From contig JAUNIH010000010.1 of assembly GCA_030523555.1 (NCBI GenBank), positions 1 through 40,847 on the forward strand: a DNA stretch of 40,847 nt, read 5' to 3'. The position numbers were made by a program, and so were the translations under genes. Positions 7,227 through 17,322 of the stretch are shown here, in pieces. The notes below the pieces were generated by a model, which was given only the letters and a program-made list of their open reading frames with translations, was not told the DNA's origin and searched no databases. Source of the stretch: Erysipelotrichaceae bacterium (GTDB lineage Bacteria; Bacillota_I; Bacilli_A; Erysipelotrichales; Erysipelotrichaceae). How positions within the stretch are numbered: the stretch's first letter is position 1; each line of letters begins with the position of its first letter.

Positions 7227-8420
7227 TTAAAACCACCTGTAGAATTCATTAATCAAATCAACATAATCACCTTTTATGATTATATGGTGATTGCCGATTG
7301 ATTCCTTAAGAAAATATTCAACACTTTCTTCCATTTTCAGTTTTATCTGCGTGCGGCAAAGATTGTACTGATTAAGGTTTTCTTCAAGAATTCCTCCTGA
7401 AACAAAGTCTCTCTGGGCAAGGCCGTCAGTCTTGAAGACAGTAACTTCTCCTTCCCTGATATGTCCTCTGAAAGAAACACCAAGTCCTGATTCATAATGA
7501 GTCATCAGTTCAACAGAATCATACATATTCACCGGTAAGGTGCAGTGGGCAAAGATAATTTCATTTGTGTCTGTCAGAATCTTTGAAGGATTTGCCTGGA
7601 AACAAGGCTCACCCGTCAGTTCGCCAAGTACAGCCATTGATATCAGAGCCGGAACATCACCCTCACACGCTGCATAGATACCTTCCGCATTAAGTATGGC
7701 AAGTGCCACACATCCTGTACTTTTTACTGGTTTAAGAAGATCAAAACATCTTACTGTAACCCCATCAAGCTGGTATTTATCAACTATTCTTTTTAAAGCT
7801 CCATAGATTTCTAAAGCCAGTTCTTTTTCTTTTTCATCAAAAGGATTCTTTTTGAACTCAAGAGTAAAACTGTTATCTTCATATTCTTTTCTTTTTATCT
7901 CATTGAAGAATTCTTCCATCTTTATATCAATTATTTCAATGCCGTTAATTTCCTTTGAAAGATCCGCATCGACATCGGAAGAAATAAGCCAGTCTGAAGG
8001 AACACCGACTCTTCCAAGACGGAAACTGTTCAGACGTTTTTTTGCCTTGAATACTTTATATAGACTTTTTATTCTTTCAGCCATATAGGTTTCAGAACCA
8101 TGTATGATTTCTCCTGGGATATCATTCTGGCGCATATAGGAAAGAATTTCCATAGAAGCCGCCAGAGAATTATTGGCACCGGAAGTAAGAAGAAATACCG
8201 GTTGAGGAAGTTTATCGGCAATCTTCAGAAATCTTCCTTCAACACCGCCTCCTCCGACAAAAATCATCGTCAGATCATATTCGTGCAGTTTATCCACTTC
8301 CACAATTTCCAGTTTCGCACCGGAAAGATCTGCGAGTTTTTCTATCAGCTGATAATTTTCCCTGTTGATACTTTCCCCTTGTGCATTTGTTGATTCAAGA
8401 TACCAGATACCGATTTTCAT
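7227..8420 (-). CDS. Fucose isomerase-like family protein
   Basis: A cytosolic protein of about 397 residues resembling the L-fucose/L-arabinose isomerase family (COG2407-type): an N-terminal Rossmann-like half (KIGIWYLES, then IFVGGGGVEG) and a C-terminal half with conserved acidic residues and glycine turns (CEGDVPALISMAVL, ANPSKI, FAHCTLP). True members interconvert aldoses and ketoses with a divalent metal. I cannot assign a substrate. The start at 8420 (ATGAAAATCGG) lies 11 bases after AAAGAGG; an in-frame ATG at 8429 is too close to that site. The gene is separated from the TrpR-like gene by a terminator and is almost contiguous with the S66 peptidase gene. Confidence 0.6.
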   Translation of the reverse strand: MKIGIWYLESTNAQGESINRENYQLIEKLADLSGAKLEIVEVDKLHEYDLTMIFVGGGGVEGRFLKIADKLPQPVFLLTSGANNSLAASMEILSYMRQNDIPGEIIHGSETYMAERIKSLYKVFKAKKRLNSFRLGRVGVPSDWLISSDVDADLSKEINGIEIIDIKMEEFFNEIKRKEYEDNSFTLEFKKNPFDEKEKELALEIYGALKRIVDKYQLDGVTVRCFDLLKPVKSTGCVALAILNAEGIYAACEGDVPALISMAVLGELTGEPCFQANPSKILTDTNEIIFAHCTLPVNMYDSVELMTHYESGLGVSFRGHIREGEVTVFKTDGLAQRDFVSGGILEENLNQYNLCRTQIKLKMEESVEYFLKESIGNHHIIIKGDYVDLINEFYRWF

Positions 8421-8451
8421 ATTATTCATTACCTCTTTATCGCTACAACCT

Positions 8452-8477
8452 AAAAAGTATGCCATCTTATGGCATAC
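8452..8477 (-). terminator. Rho-independent terminator after the TrpR-like gene
   Basis: GTATGCCAT (8457-8465), loop CTT and ATGGCATAC (8469-8477) form a perfect 9-bp stem. On the minus strand it is followed by TTTTT. It starts 3 bases after the TrpR-like stop and ends before the ribosome site of the next gene, so it either ends the transporter operon or limits read-through into the fucose-isomerase-like gene. Confidence 0.75.
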
Positions 8478-8480
8478 CAT

Positions 8481-8753
8481 TTATTTCAGCATTTTATTAT
8501 AGCCTTTACCGTATTTGACGCAACGGGAAACTCTCGATAAGGTAGCTGAAGAAATTTCCGTTTCTTCAATTACCTGATTATAGGTCTTTCCTTCCATCAG
8601 TAAACGGGCAGCTCTTATTCTCTGAGCCATCTGTTCAACTTCTTTATTTGTGCAGAGATCATCCAGAAGATTTTTCGCATCCTTTTCATTCTCAAGAGAT
8701 ACCAGAATCTGATAGAGATCTTTGATCATTTCCCTGTTGTCTTTTGCGTTCAT
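8481..8753 (-). CDS. TrpR-like YerC/YecD family transcriptional regulator
   Basis: A 90-residue all-helical DNA-binding protein of the TrpR superfamily. The helix-turn-helix is about residues 55-80, with the family pattern GKTYNQVIEETEISSATLSR. YerC/YecD proteins lack the clear tryptophan pocket of E. coli TrpR and their ligands are largely unknown. The gene sits 7 bases after the amino-acid transporter ATPase and no ribosome site is visible, so it is probably translationally coupled. Its position suggests it controls the transporter operon; candidate repeats lie in that promoter (11025-11056). A perfect palindrome follows its stop but is better explained as a terminator. Confidence 0.85.
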   Translation of the reverse strand: MNAKDNREMIKDLYQILVSLENEKDAKNLLDDLCTNKEVEQMAQRIRAARLLMEGKTYNQVIEETEISSATLSRVSRCVKYGKGYNKMLK

Positions 8754-8760
8754 AAACTAA

Positions 8761-9507
8761 TTATAATTCAAGTTCTTTAAGAAATTCCTTTGTTTTTTCA
8801 TTTTGTGGATTATTGAAGAACTCTTCAGCCGTATTTATTTCTACAAGTTCACCTTCACTCATATAAAGAATACGGTCTGCCGTTCTTTTTGCGAATGACA
8901 TATCGTGAGTAACGATGAGAATGGTTCTTCCACTTTCCTTAAGGTTTTTAATCAGTTTTACAACACTTCCAACCAGTGCAGGGTCCAAGGCGGAAGTGGG
9001 TTCATCAAAGCACAGGATATCAGGATCAAGAGCCAATGCCCTTGCGATGGCGAGTCTTTGCTGCTGGCCACCGGATAACTCAAAGGGATAACTGTCCTTC
9101 TTGTCCGATAAGCCCACTTCACTTAGAAGATATAAAGTTTTTTCTCTGTTTTCTTTCTTTTTATCAGGATTTTTGAGATCCATGGAAAGACTTATATTTT
9201 CAACAGCGTTATACTGCGGAAAAAGATTGAAAGACTGAAATACCAGTCCAAAATGAAGTCTGTTTTTTCTTATTTCATTTTCACTTAATGTTTTTCCATC
9301 ATATATCGTTTCATTATTTATAGTAATTGAACCTTCATCAGCAGTTTCCAGGAAATTAAGACATCTTAACATTGTAGTCTTGCCTGAACCCGAAGGTCCG
9401 ATTACCGCCATAATCTCATTTTTATCAACATCAAATGATATACCCTTCAATGCTTCCAGATCATTACTGAACTTTTTCTTCAGATTTCTTACTTCAAGAT
9501 ATGCCAT
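8761..9507 (-). CDS. Polar amino acid ABC transporter ATP-binding protein (GlnQ type)
   Basis: The 248-residue ATPase has every nucleotide-binding motif: Walker A GPSGSGKTT, Q-loop LVFQSFNLFPQ, signature LSGGQQQR, Walker B ILCFDEPTSALD and switch histidine in VTHD. The motif spacing is that of the GlnQ/HisP class, which pairs with HisM-type permeases. It powers import of an amino acid or cystine-like compound. The ATG follows AGGGG by 7 bases and starts 3 bases after the permease stop, so they are one operon. Confidence 0.93.
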   Translation of the reverse strand: MAYLEVRNLKKKFSNDLEALKGISFDVDKNEIMAVIGPSGSGKTTMLRCLNFLETADEGSITINNETIYDGKTLSENEIRKNRLHFGLVFQSFNLFPQYNAVENISLSMDLKNPDKKKENREKTLYLLSEVGLSDKKDSYPFELSGGQQQRLAIARALALDPDILCFDEPTSALDPALVGSVVKLIKNLKESGRTILIVTHDMSFAKRTADRILYMSEGELVEINTAEEFFNNPQNEKTKEFLKELEL

Positions 9508-9510
9508 GTA

Positions 9511-10164
9511 TCAACCCCTGTAATAATTAAGTTTCTTTTCTACGTATAAGAAGAAGATGGTCAACAGACCACAGAAAGCCAGATAATAGACACCTGTATA
9601 GAACAAAGGCCATATAAGACCTTTGGCTGTATATCTTTCAGCTACCTTGATAATTTCTACTACCGTAATAACTCTGACCAAAGAAGTATCTTTAACCAGG
9701 GTGATGATTTCATTAGCCATGGACGGAACGATTCGTTTAATAACCTGAAGGAGAATAATCTTGAAAAAGATCTGGTTATTAGTCAAACCGAGAACCTGTC
9801 CGGCTTCATACTGTCCCTGAGGGATGGATTCAATGCCGCCACGGTAGATCTCCGCAAAATAACACGCATAATTAATCACAAAGGTGATTAAAGCTGCCAG
9901 AAAGCGGTTATTCGCAAAGATGGGTCTGTCAAATAATATACCGGGCACATAGAAAACCACCAGTATCTGTAACATCAAAGGAGTACCCCTGATGATCCAG
10001 ATAAAGACTCTGATAAGATCAGCCAACGGCTTAAACTTCGATCTTTCGCCAAAACATATAAGTAAACCAAGAGGAATCGCAAACAGCAGTGTCAGGACAA
10101 AAAGACTTAAGGAAGTTTTGAAGCCATCAAACAGGGCCAAAGATACTTCAAGAAAACTAGTCAA
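9511..10164 (-). CDS. Polar amino acid ABC transporter permease (HisM/GlnP type)
   Basis: The 217-residue membrane protein has about five helices and the EAA-type coupling loop (YEAGQVLGLTNNQIFFKIILLQ), typical of the HEQRo permease family. The start codon is TTG at 10164, supported by AGAAGG eight bases upstream and an 8-base overlap with the end of the lipoprotein gene, the usual coupling geometry. No ATG is available near the N terminus. It should work with the ATPase encoded next, as a homodimer or with a missing second permease. Confidence 0.9.
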   Translation of the reverse strand: MTSFLEVSLALFDGFKTSLSLFVLTLLFAIPLGLLICFGERSKFKPLADLIRVFIWIIRGTPLMLQILVVFYVPGILFDRPIFANNRFLAALITFVINYACYFAEIYRGGIESIPQGQYEAGQVLGLTNNQIFFKIILLQVIKRIVPSMANEIITLVKDTSLVRVITVVEIIKVAERYTAKGLIWPLFYTGVYYLAFCGLLTIFFLYVEKKLNYYRG

Positions 10165-10966
10165 CGATAGAACCTTCTAAACCGTATTTTGAGGCAATCT
10201 CCTTAACTGTTCCATCAGCCTTCAACTGTTTGAGACAGTCATTGATCGCAGTCGCAAGATCAGAACCCTGACGGCAGGCAATAGCGTAGTATTCTTCATC
10301 TGCACTGATCAGATTTTCCGCTACCATTAATGATCCAAAATCAGAACCCTCAGCATTCACCAGATAATAACCCATCGTATAGTCAAGTATTGTCACATCG
10401 ACATTTCCGGATAAGAGTTCCATCAGTGCATATTTCTGTGATTCAGATTCAATATATGTAGAGTCTGTAAGATTTGCCTGAATGAATTCTTCACCAGCCG
10501 AACCGGCTTCTGCAGCTACAGTAGCGCCAGCCAGATCATCGATAGAAACAAATTTATCCGCATCATCTTTTCTGATTACCGCTACCTGTTTATTGAGCAT
10601 ATAATAATCAGTCATAGCCATATTGGCTGCCCTATCCTCAGTCCAGGTTAAGCCATTCCATATAACATCAATTGTCTTACCTGAAAGTTCAGTTTCTTTC
10701 ATATCCCACGAAATTTCCTGGAACACAACATCTACACCAAGAACTTCACCAACTTTTAATGCGAGTTCCGCATCAAAACCGGTCCACTCACCATTAACGA
10801 TATAGTCCATCGGTTCAAAGTCTGTTACACCGACAACGATATTACCCTTACCCTGTACATATGCCAGATCTGAATCAGCAGCAGGTACATCAGCTGATGA
10901 ATCAGAAGAAGTATCAGCAGAAGAAGATGAGCATGCTCCTAAACTTAGAGCCAATAAAGTTATCAA
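10157..10966 (-). CDS. Amino acid ABC transporter substrate-binding lipoprotein, natural start blocked by a TAA
   Basis: The mature part is a family 3 extracellular solute-binding protein for polar amino acids: VGVTDFEPMDY early, ELALKVGEVLG, then VAAEAGSAGEEF and LKADGTVKEIASKYG at the C terminus. The lipobox is LGAC. The expected start is the ATG at 10988-10990, eight bases after a perfect AGGAGG, but its reading frame is ATG-AAA-TAA, a stop at codon 3 where a lysine is usual. The frame then continues LFTLVLITLLALSLGAC, a normal signal peptide. The only in-frame rescue I see is TTG at 10966, which would give a short hydrophobic leader without the usual positive charges. The gene may be a recent pseudogene, poorly expressed, or carry a sequence error. 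Confidence 0.8.
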   Translation of the reverse strand: MITLLALSLGACSSSSADTSSDSSADVPAADSDLAYVQGKGNIVVGVTDFEPMDYIVNGEWTGFDAELALKVGEVLGVDVVFQEISWDMKETELSGKTIDVIWNGLTWTEDRAANMAMTDYYMLNKQVAVIRKDDADKFVSIDDLAGATVAAEAGSAGEEFIQANLTDSTYIESESQKYALMELLSGNVDVTILDYTMGYYLVNAEGSDFGSLMVAENLISADEEYYAIACRQGSDLATAINDCLKQLKADGTVKEIASKYGLEGSIVD

Positions 10967-10981
10967 TACTAAAGTAAATAA

Positions 10982-10984
10982 TTA
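10982..10984 (-). other. Premature TAA at codon 3 of the amino-acid-binding lipoprotein
   Basis: On the minus strand, AGGAGG-atttaatc-ATG-AAA-TAA is followed in frame by an intact signal peptide and the whole protein. One substitution (TAA to AAA) would restore the usual MKK start of lipoproteins. Confidence 0.85.
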
Positions 10985-11020
10985 TTTCATGATTAAATCC
11001 TCCTAATCAAGTATGTTTAT

Positions 11021-11056
11021 ATTCTACTTTAGTACGCTAAAGAAGTAAAGTACTTT
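11021..11056 (-). promoter_or_regulatory. Promoter with nested inverted repeats before the amino-acid transporter
   Basis: On the minus strand TTTACT (11044-11049) and TAGAAT (11021-11026) are 17 bases apart, a plausible -35/-10 pair. Overlapping them are the inverted repeats CTTTAG-TACG-CTAAAG (11027-11042), TACTTTA/TAAAGTA (11025-11052) and the palindrome AAAGTACTTT (11047-11056). Their position would allow a repressor to block RNA polymerase. The TrpR-like protein of the same operon is the obvious candidate. Confidence 0.5.
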
Positions 11057-11070
11057 TTTATCTTTTTTTC

Positions 11071-11099
11071 ATAAAAATGGACATCTTTACGATGTCCAT
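11071..11099 (-). terminator. Rho-independent terminator after clpB
   Basis: ATGGACATC (11077-11085), loop TTTAC and GATGTCCAT (11091-11099) form a 9-bp perfect stem. On the minus strand it runs into TTTTTAT. It starts 7 bases after the clpB stop. Confidence 0.85.
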
Positions 11100-11105
11100 A
11101 AATTA

Positions 11106-13655
11106 TTACATTCTTTTAACGGTATAATTTCCGTTTTCATCAAGATCGACAAGAATATTCTTGCAGTCATAGTTTTCGAGAATAAATCTGGCGACTAATG
11201 ACTCTATCGCCCTTTGAATATGTCTTTTCATCGGACGGGCTCCATAGTTAGGATCAAAGCCCAGTTCACATATTCTGTCCATGGCCTTATCCGATACCGT
11301 TAGTTCAATATCGGATTCCCTTAATCTCTTCTTTAAGATATTGAGGAACTTATCCGCAACCTTTTTGATCATTTCTTTATCCAGTGGATTAAAGACAATA
11401 ATTTCATCAATACGGTTGATAAATTCCGGTTTGAAGGATGCCTTGACGATACTTTCGTATGCCTTTTCTTTCTTTTCTTCATCTTCTTCAAACGCAAACT
11501 CGCTGCCAAGATTTGAAGTCATGATGATAATAGTGTTTTTAAAATCAACCGTTACACCTTTGGAATCAGTAATTCTTCCATCATCAAGAATCTGTAAAAG
11601 AATATTGAAGACATCAGAATGAGCCTTTTCAATTTCATCCAGCAGTACGATTGAATAAGGTTTTCTTCTTACTGCTTCTGTAAGCTGTCCACCCTCTTCA
11701 TATCCTACATATCCTGGAGGAGCACCGATGAGTCTTGAAACAGAGAACTTCTCCATATATTCAGACATATCAATTCTGACAATCTTTGATTCATCATCAA
11801 ATAACTGTTCAGCCAAAGCCTTGGCAACTTCTGTCTTACCGACACCGGTTGGACCCAAGAACAGGAAGGAACCTATTGGTCTATTTAAGTCAGATACCTG
11901 AGCTTTTGATCTTAATATCGCATCTGATACAAGATCAAGTGCCTTATCCTGACCTACTACTCTTAAAGATAAAGTATCCTTAAGTTTCAGAAGTTTTTCT
12001 CTTTCCGAAGACATCAGTTTGGATATATCAATATGTGTCCACTTTGATACAACCTTGGCAATAGACTGTTCATTTACTACCTCCGACAGCATCTTCCCTT
12101 CTTCTTCGCGATTAAATTCCTTCAGTTCCTTTTCCAGATTTGGGATTGTCTCATACTGCAGTTTGGAAGCTGTATTATAGTCGAGTCGATTCTGTGCATC
12201 GGACAGCTCGAGTTTCGCCTTTTCAAGTTCTTCCTTTACTTCCTTACTTCTTTCGAGACTCTTTTTCTCGGCGTTCCATCTGTTATCTAAAACAACTTTC
12301 TTTTCTTTTAGTTCGCTAAGTTCTTTTTCGAGTTCTTCGAGTCTCTTTAAGGCTTTTTCATCATCCTTTTCTTTCTTTAAAGAGATCTTTTCGATTTCGA
12401 GCGTATCAATCTTTCTAGATATCTCATCGAGTTCTACCGGTTTGGAGTCCATTTCCACACGGGTAGAAGCACAGGCTTCATCAATAAGATCTATCGCCTT
12501 ATCAGGAAGGAATCTGTCACTGATATAGCGGCTCGATAAGGTCGCTGCGGCAATGATGGCTTCATCCTTGATGATGACACCGTGATGTGCTTCAAAGCGA
12601 TCCTTAAGTCCTCTTAAAATAGAGATTGTATCTTCCAGGGTAGGTTCATCAACAGTAACCTTCTGGAATCTTCTTTCAAGGGCCGCATCCTTTTCAATAT
12701 ACTGACGGTATTCATCAAAAGTCGTAGCACCGATACATTTAAGTTCGCCCCTTGCCAGCATCGGCTTTAACATATTTGCGGCATCCATCGCTCCATCGCT
12801 CTTACCCGCACCTACAAGATTATGGATTTCATCGATAAAAAGAATAATTCTTCCATCTGCCTTTTCAACTTCCTTTAAAACAGCTTTGAGTCTTTCTTCA
12901 AACTCACCACGATATTTGGCACCGGCAATCAGAGAACCCATATCAAGTTCAATAAGATCCTTTTCTTTTAAACCCAGAGGTACATCATTATTGAAAATAC
13001 GCCAGGCGAGACCTTCAACTATTGCGGTCTTACCAACACCCGGTTCACCTATAAGGACAGGATTGTTCTTGGTTTTTCGGGACAAAATTTCGATGACTCT
13101 ACGTATTTCATCATCTCTGCCGATTACAGGATCAATCTTTCCGTTTCTTACATCTTCTACGAGATTTCTTCCGTAATTCTTTAAAGGATTAAGGTTGTTT
13201 TCATCTTCTTTATTCTGAATCATACTATCACCTCTTTCTTTCGCATATTTTTCAATAAGTTCCTTCTTTTCAAAAGGACAGTGTTTTCTAAGTTCTTCCG
13301 ATACCAGTGATTTATTGAACAGTGTCGCAATAAACATATCAAACATTGACACATATGAATCACCACGCTCTTTTGATGTCTTCAGGGCTTCGTTATAAGC
13401 CTCATAAAGATATCTGTTGACACTTGGTTCTGAGCCACTTGATACACTCAATTTATTGAGATATCTTTCAACGATATCTTTTAACTGATTAAGATTACAT
13501 TTATATTCACTTAACAGTTCTTCTATATCTTCATTATCGAGAAAGACTTTCAGGATATGTTCACTGGCAAGTTCACTGTTGGAATTGTCCTTGCATATCT
13601 GTAAAGCCTTCATCAGTATTTCCTGCAGTTTTTCCGTCATTAATTCAGGATTCAT
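11106..13655 (-). CDS. clpB: ClpB disaggregase (Hsp100 AAA+ ATPase)
   Basis: The 849-residue protein has the full ClpB layout: N-terminal Clp repeat domain (about 1-140), first AAA+ module with Walker A GEPGVGKTA, a long coiled-coil middle domain (about 400-515, highly charged) and second AAA+ module with GPTGVGKTE. The middle domain is ClpB-sized, so this is the disaggregase that works with DnaK, not ClpC or ClpA. It extracts polypeptides from aggregates as a hexamer. AAAGGAGG precedes the ATG. The gene follows dnaJ but has its own CIRCE operator touching the ribosome site, so HrcA should control it directly. Confidence 0.95.
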   Translation of the reverse strand: MNPELMTEKLQEILMKALQICKDNSNSELASEHILKVFLDNEDIEELLSEYKCNLNQLKDIVERYLNKLSVSSGSEPSVNRYLYEAYNEALKTSKERGDSYVSMFDMFIATLFNKSLVSEELRKHCPFEKKELIEKYAKERGDSMIQNKEDENNLNPLKNYGRNLVEDVRNGKIDPVIGRDDEIRRVIEILSRKTKNNPVLIGEPGVGKTAIVEGLAWRIFNNDVPLGLKEKDLIELDMGSLIAGAKYRGEFEERLKAVLKEVEKADGRIILFIDEIHNLVGAGKSDGAMDAANMLKPMLARGELKCIGATTFDEYRQYIEKDAALERRFQKVTVDEPTLEDTISILRGLKDRFEAHHGVIIKDEAIIAAATLSSRYISDRFLPDKAIDLIDEACASTRVEMDSKPVELDEISRKIDTLEIEKISLKKEKDDEKALKRLEELEKELSELKEKKVVLDNRWNAEKKSLERSKEVKEELEKAKLELSDAQNRLDYNTASKLQYETIPNLEKELKEFNREEEGKMLSEVVNEQSIAKVVSKWTHIDISKLMSSEREKLLKLKDTLSLRVVGQDKALDLVSDAILRSKAQVSDLNRPIGSFLFLGPTGVGKTEVAKALAEQLFDDESKIVRIDMSEYMEKFSVSRLIGAPPGYVGYEEGGQLTEAVRRKPYSIVLLDEIEKAHSDVFNILLQILDDGRITDSKGVTVDFKNTIIIMTSNLGSEFAFEEDEEKKEKAYESIVKASFKPEFINRIDEIIVFNPLDKEMIKKVADKFLNILKKRLRESDIELTVSDKAMDRICELGFDPNYGARPMKRHIQRAIESLVARFILENYDCKNILVDLDENGNYTVKRM

Positions 13656-13667
13656 GATATACCTCCT

Positions 13668-13694
13668 TTAGCACTTTTATATTATGAGTGCTAA
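13668..13694. promoter_or_regulatory. CIRCE operator of clpB
   Basis: TTAGCACTT-N9-GAGTGCTAA matches the CIRCE consensus (TTAGCACTC-N9-GAGTGCTAA) at 17 of 18 positions. It sits immediately upstream of the clpB ribosome site and 12 bases from the ATG. HrcA, encoded in the same block, is the repressor that binds CIRCE. A weak promoter may overlap it (TTTACA at 13698-13703 and TAATAT 16 bases downstream on the minus strand). Confidence 0.92.
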
Positions 13695-13705
13695 ATCATC
13701 TGTAA

Positions 13706-13735
13706 AATTTTAAGTAGACTACGCTACTTAAAATT
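13706..13735 (-). terminator. Hairpin at the end of dnaJ
   Basis: A 12-bp perfect stem (13706-13717 with 13724-13735, loop of 6) contains the dnaJ stop codon. On the minus strand the stem ends in TTTT. The stem is AT-rich, so it may be only a partial terminator between dnaJ and clpB. Confidence 0.6.
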
Positions 13736-14860
13736 CTTTTTAAATTTTTCAAAGACTGATTCTTTCTTGTCCCTTGAAGCGAGTTTTTCATACATTTCTC
13801 TTTCTTCACGGCTTAGTTTTTTCGGAATTTCAATCTTTACTTCAACATACTGATCACCAACGGCTCCGCTTCTTAAATCCTTTACACCGTAGCCTTTGAT
13901 TCTAAGCTGCTGATTAGGTTGGGTTCCTGCAGGAATAGTCAGTTCAATATCACCGTTGACAGTTGGAACATCAATCTTTGTACCTAAAGTCGCATCAACT
14001 GATGAGATAGGTACACTGATATAGATGTTGTTGCCGTCTCTTACAAAGTGCTTATGGGATCTTACTCTTATTTCGATGTAGAGATCACCGTTTGGACCGC
14101 CATTGCTTCCTCTTTCACCGTAACCCTGTACTCTTACCTGCTGACCTGAAGCTATACCGGCAGGGATTGATACTTCAATCTGTTCCTTGACCGTGTTATA
14201 GCCTTCACCATTACAGTGAGAACACTTTCTTCTGATATGTTTACCTGTTCCTCGACAGTCAGGACATACAGTCTGCTGCTGCATCATCCCAAATGCGGTA
14301 CGGGTCTGTCTGATGACACGGCCATTACCGTTACAGGTTGGACAGGTTTCGATATCGGACTGCGATTCGGCACCGCTGCCGTCACAGTGTTCACATTTCT
14401 TGTCATAAGATATATTGACGATCTTATCAACCCCATGGACCGCATCCAGGAAATCAATTTCCATAGACATGTAGCGGTTATCACCTTTCATCGGACCGCT
14501 TCGTCTTGAACTTCGAGTACCTCCCCCAAAGTCAAAGCCTCCGAAACCGCCACCCATGAAGCTTGAGAAGATATCACCAAGATCATCCATATTCATACCG
14601 CCGAAGTTGGAGTATCCACCGCCGAATCCTGCCCCATCCATGCCCGCATGACCGAACTGGTCATATGTCGCACGTTTCTGTTTATCGGATAATACTTCGT
14701 AGGCTTCGTTTACTTCCTTGAATTTGGCTTCGGCATCTGCTTCTTTGTTTACGTCAGGATGATATTTTTTAGCCAACTTACGATAAGCTTTTTTTATTTC
14801 ATCATCACTGGCGCTTTTTGAGACCCCAAGGACCTCATAGTAATCACGCTTGTCAGCCAT
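13724..14860 (-). CDS. dnaJ: Chaperone DnaJ (Hsp40)
   Basis: The 378-residue class A DnaJ shows the J domain with HPD ([11 protein letters not shown], about residues 33-43), a Gly/Phe-rich stretch (about 75-115), four zinc-binding repeats ([32 protein letters not shown]) and the C-terminal client-binding domains. It delivers unfolded proteins to DnaK and stimulates its ATPase. It lies 19 bases after dnaK, with an AAAGAAAGGG-type ribosome site, as the last gene of the hrcA operon. Confidence 0.96.
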   Translation of the reverse strand: MADKRDYYEVLGVSKSASDDEIKKAYRKLAKKYHPDVNKEADAEAKFKEVNEAYEVLSDKQKRATYDQFGHAGMDGAGFGGGYSNFGGMNMDDLGDIFSSFMGGGFGGFDFGGGTRSSRRSGPMKGDNRYMSMEIDFLDAVHGVDKIVNISYDKKCEHCDGSGAESQSDIETCPTCNGNGRVIRQTRTAFGMMQQQTVCPDCRGTGKHIRRKCSHCNGEGYNTVKEQIEVSIPAGIASGQQVRVQGYGERGSNGGPNGDLYIEIRVRSHKHFVRDGNNIYISVPISSVDATLGTKIDVPTVNGDIELTIPAGTQPNQQLRIKGYGVKDLRSGAVGDQYVEVKIEIPKKLSREEREMYEKLASRDKKESVFEKFKKNFK

Positions 14861-14879
14861 TCTACCACCCTTTCTTTAA

Positions 14880-16721
<1,842 letters not shown>

Positions 16722-17312
16722 TTATTCACTGACCTTTACCATAGCCGGTCTTAATATTCTGTCCTTTAACATATATCCCTTCTGCAGTACCTCAATAACG
16801 ATTCCCGCATCAGTTCCTTCAACTTTCTCCATCATAATCGCCTGATGGAAATTCGCATCAAACGGTTTATTCAGGCAGTCAATCTCTTCGACACCTTCCT
16901 GTTTCAAAGCGTTGATCAGCTGGTTGTAAACCATTTCTACGCCCTTGAGTAATGACTGATTACTCTCATTTGCCTCAACCTTTAAGGCTCTTTCAAGATT
17001 ATCCAGTACTGGAACAATCTCTTTGGCAAATGACTGAATACGATACTTTTTAGTCTGTTCCGCTTCATTCATAAGCCTTTTCTTCATGTTTTCCGTATCA
17101 GCATAGGCTCTTGCGTAATCATTCTTAAGCTTTTCTATTTCTTTTTTAAGAAGATCTGTCTCTGATTCTTCATTTATATCTTCAACGATTTCTTCCTCTG
17201 TCTCCATATCCTCCTGAATTACTTCTTCAGCAGTATCTTCAACAGCTTTTTCTTCGTTTTCACTTACTTCAGAAACTTCTTCTTCAGTTACTGTTTCTTT
17301 TTCTTTTTCCAT
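16722..17312 (-). CDS. grpE: Nucleotide exchange factor GrpE
   Basis: This 196-residue protein has a very acidic, probably disordered N-terminal 50 residues, a long coiled coil (about 50-110, KKEIEKLKNDYARAYADTEN) and the C-terminal beta domain with PFDANFHQAIMM, the GrpE signature region. It works as a dimer, opening DnaK to release ADP. It starts 10 bases after hrcA's stop behind AAGGAAGAT. Confidence 0.95.
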   Translation of the reverse strand: MEKEKETVTEEEVSEVSENEEKAVEDTAEEVIQEDMETEEEIVEDINEESETDLLKKEIEKLKNDYARAYADTENMKKRLMNEAEQTKKYRIQSFAKEIVPVLDNLERALKVEANESNQSLLKGVEMVYNQLINALKQEGVEEIDCLNKPFDANFHQAIMMEKVEGTDAGIVIEVLQKGYMLKDRILRPAMVKVSE

Positions 17313-17322
17313 ATCTTCCTTT

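Noticed and set aside
7225-7236. GTG start for the S66 peptidase
   Set aside because: The ATG at 7224 has AGGTGG at a good distance, while the GTG overlaps that ribosome site.
8457-8477. Perfect palindrome as a TrpR-like operator
   Set aside because: On the minus strand it is followed at once by five Ts and lies after a stop codon, which fits a terminator better.
10982-10984. Recoding of the TAA at codon 3
   Set aside because: Selenocysteine and pyrrolysine use TGA and TAG, not TAA, and no recoding structure is visible, so a nonsense change or sequence error is the simpler reading.
14216-14509. Open frames on both strands within dnaJ
   Set aside because: They mirror the cysteine-rich repeat region of dnaJ in other frames and show no independent start signals.
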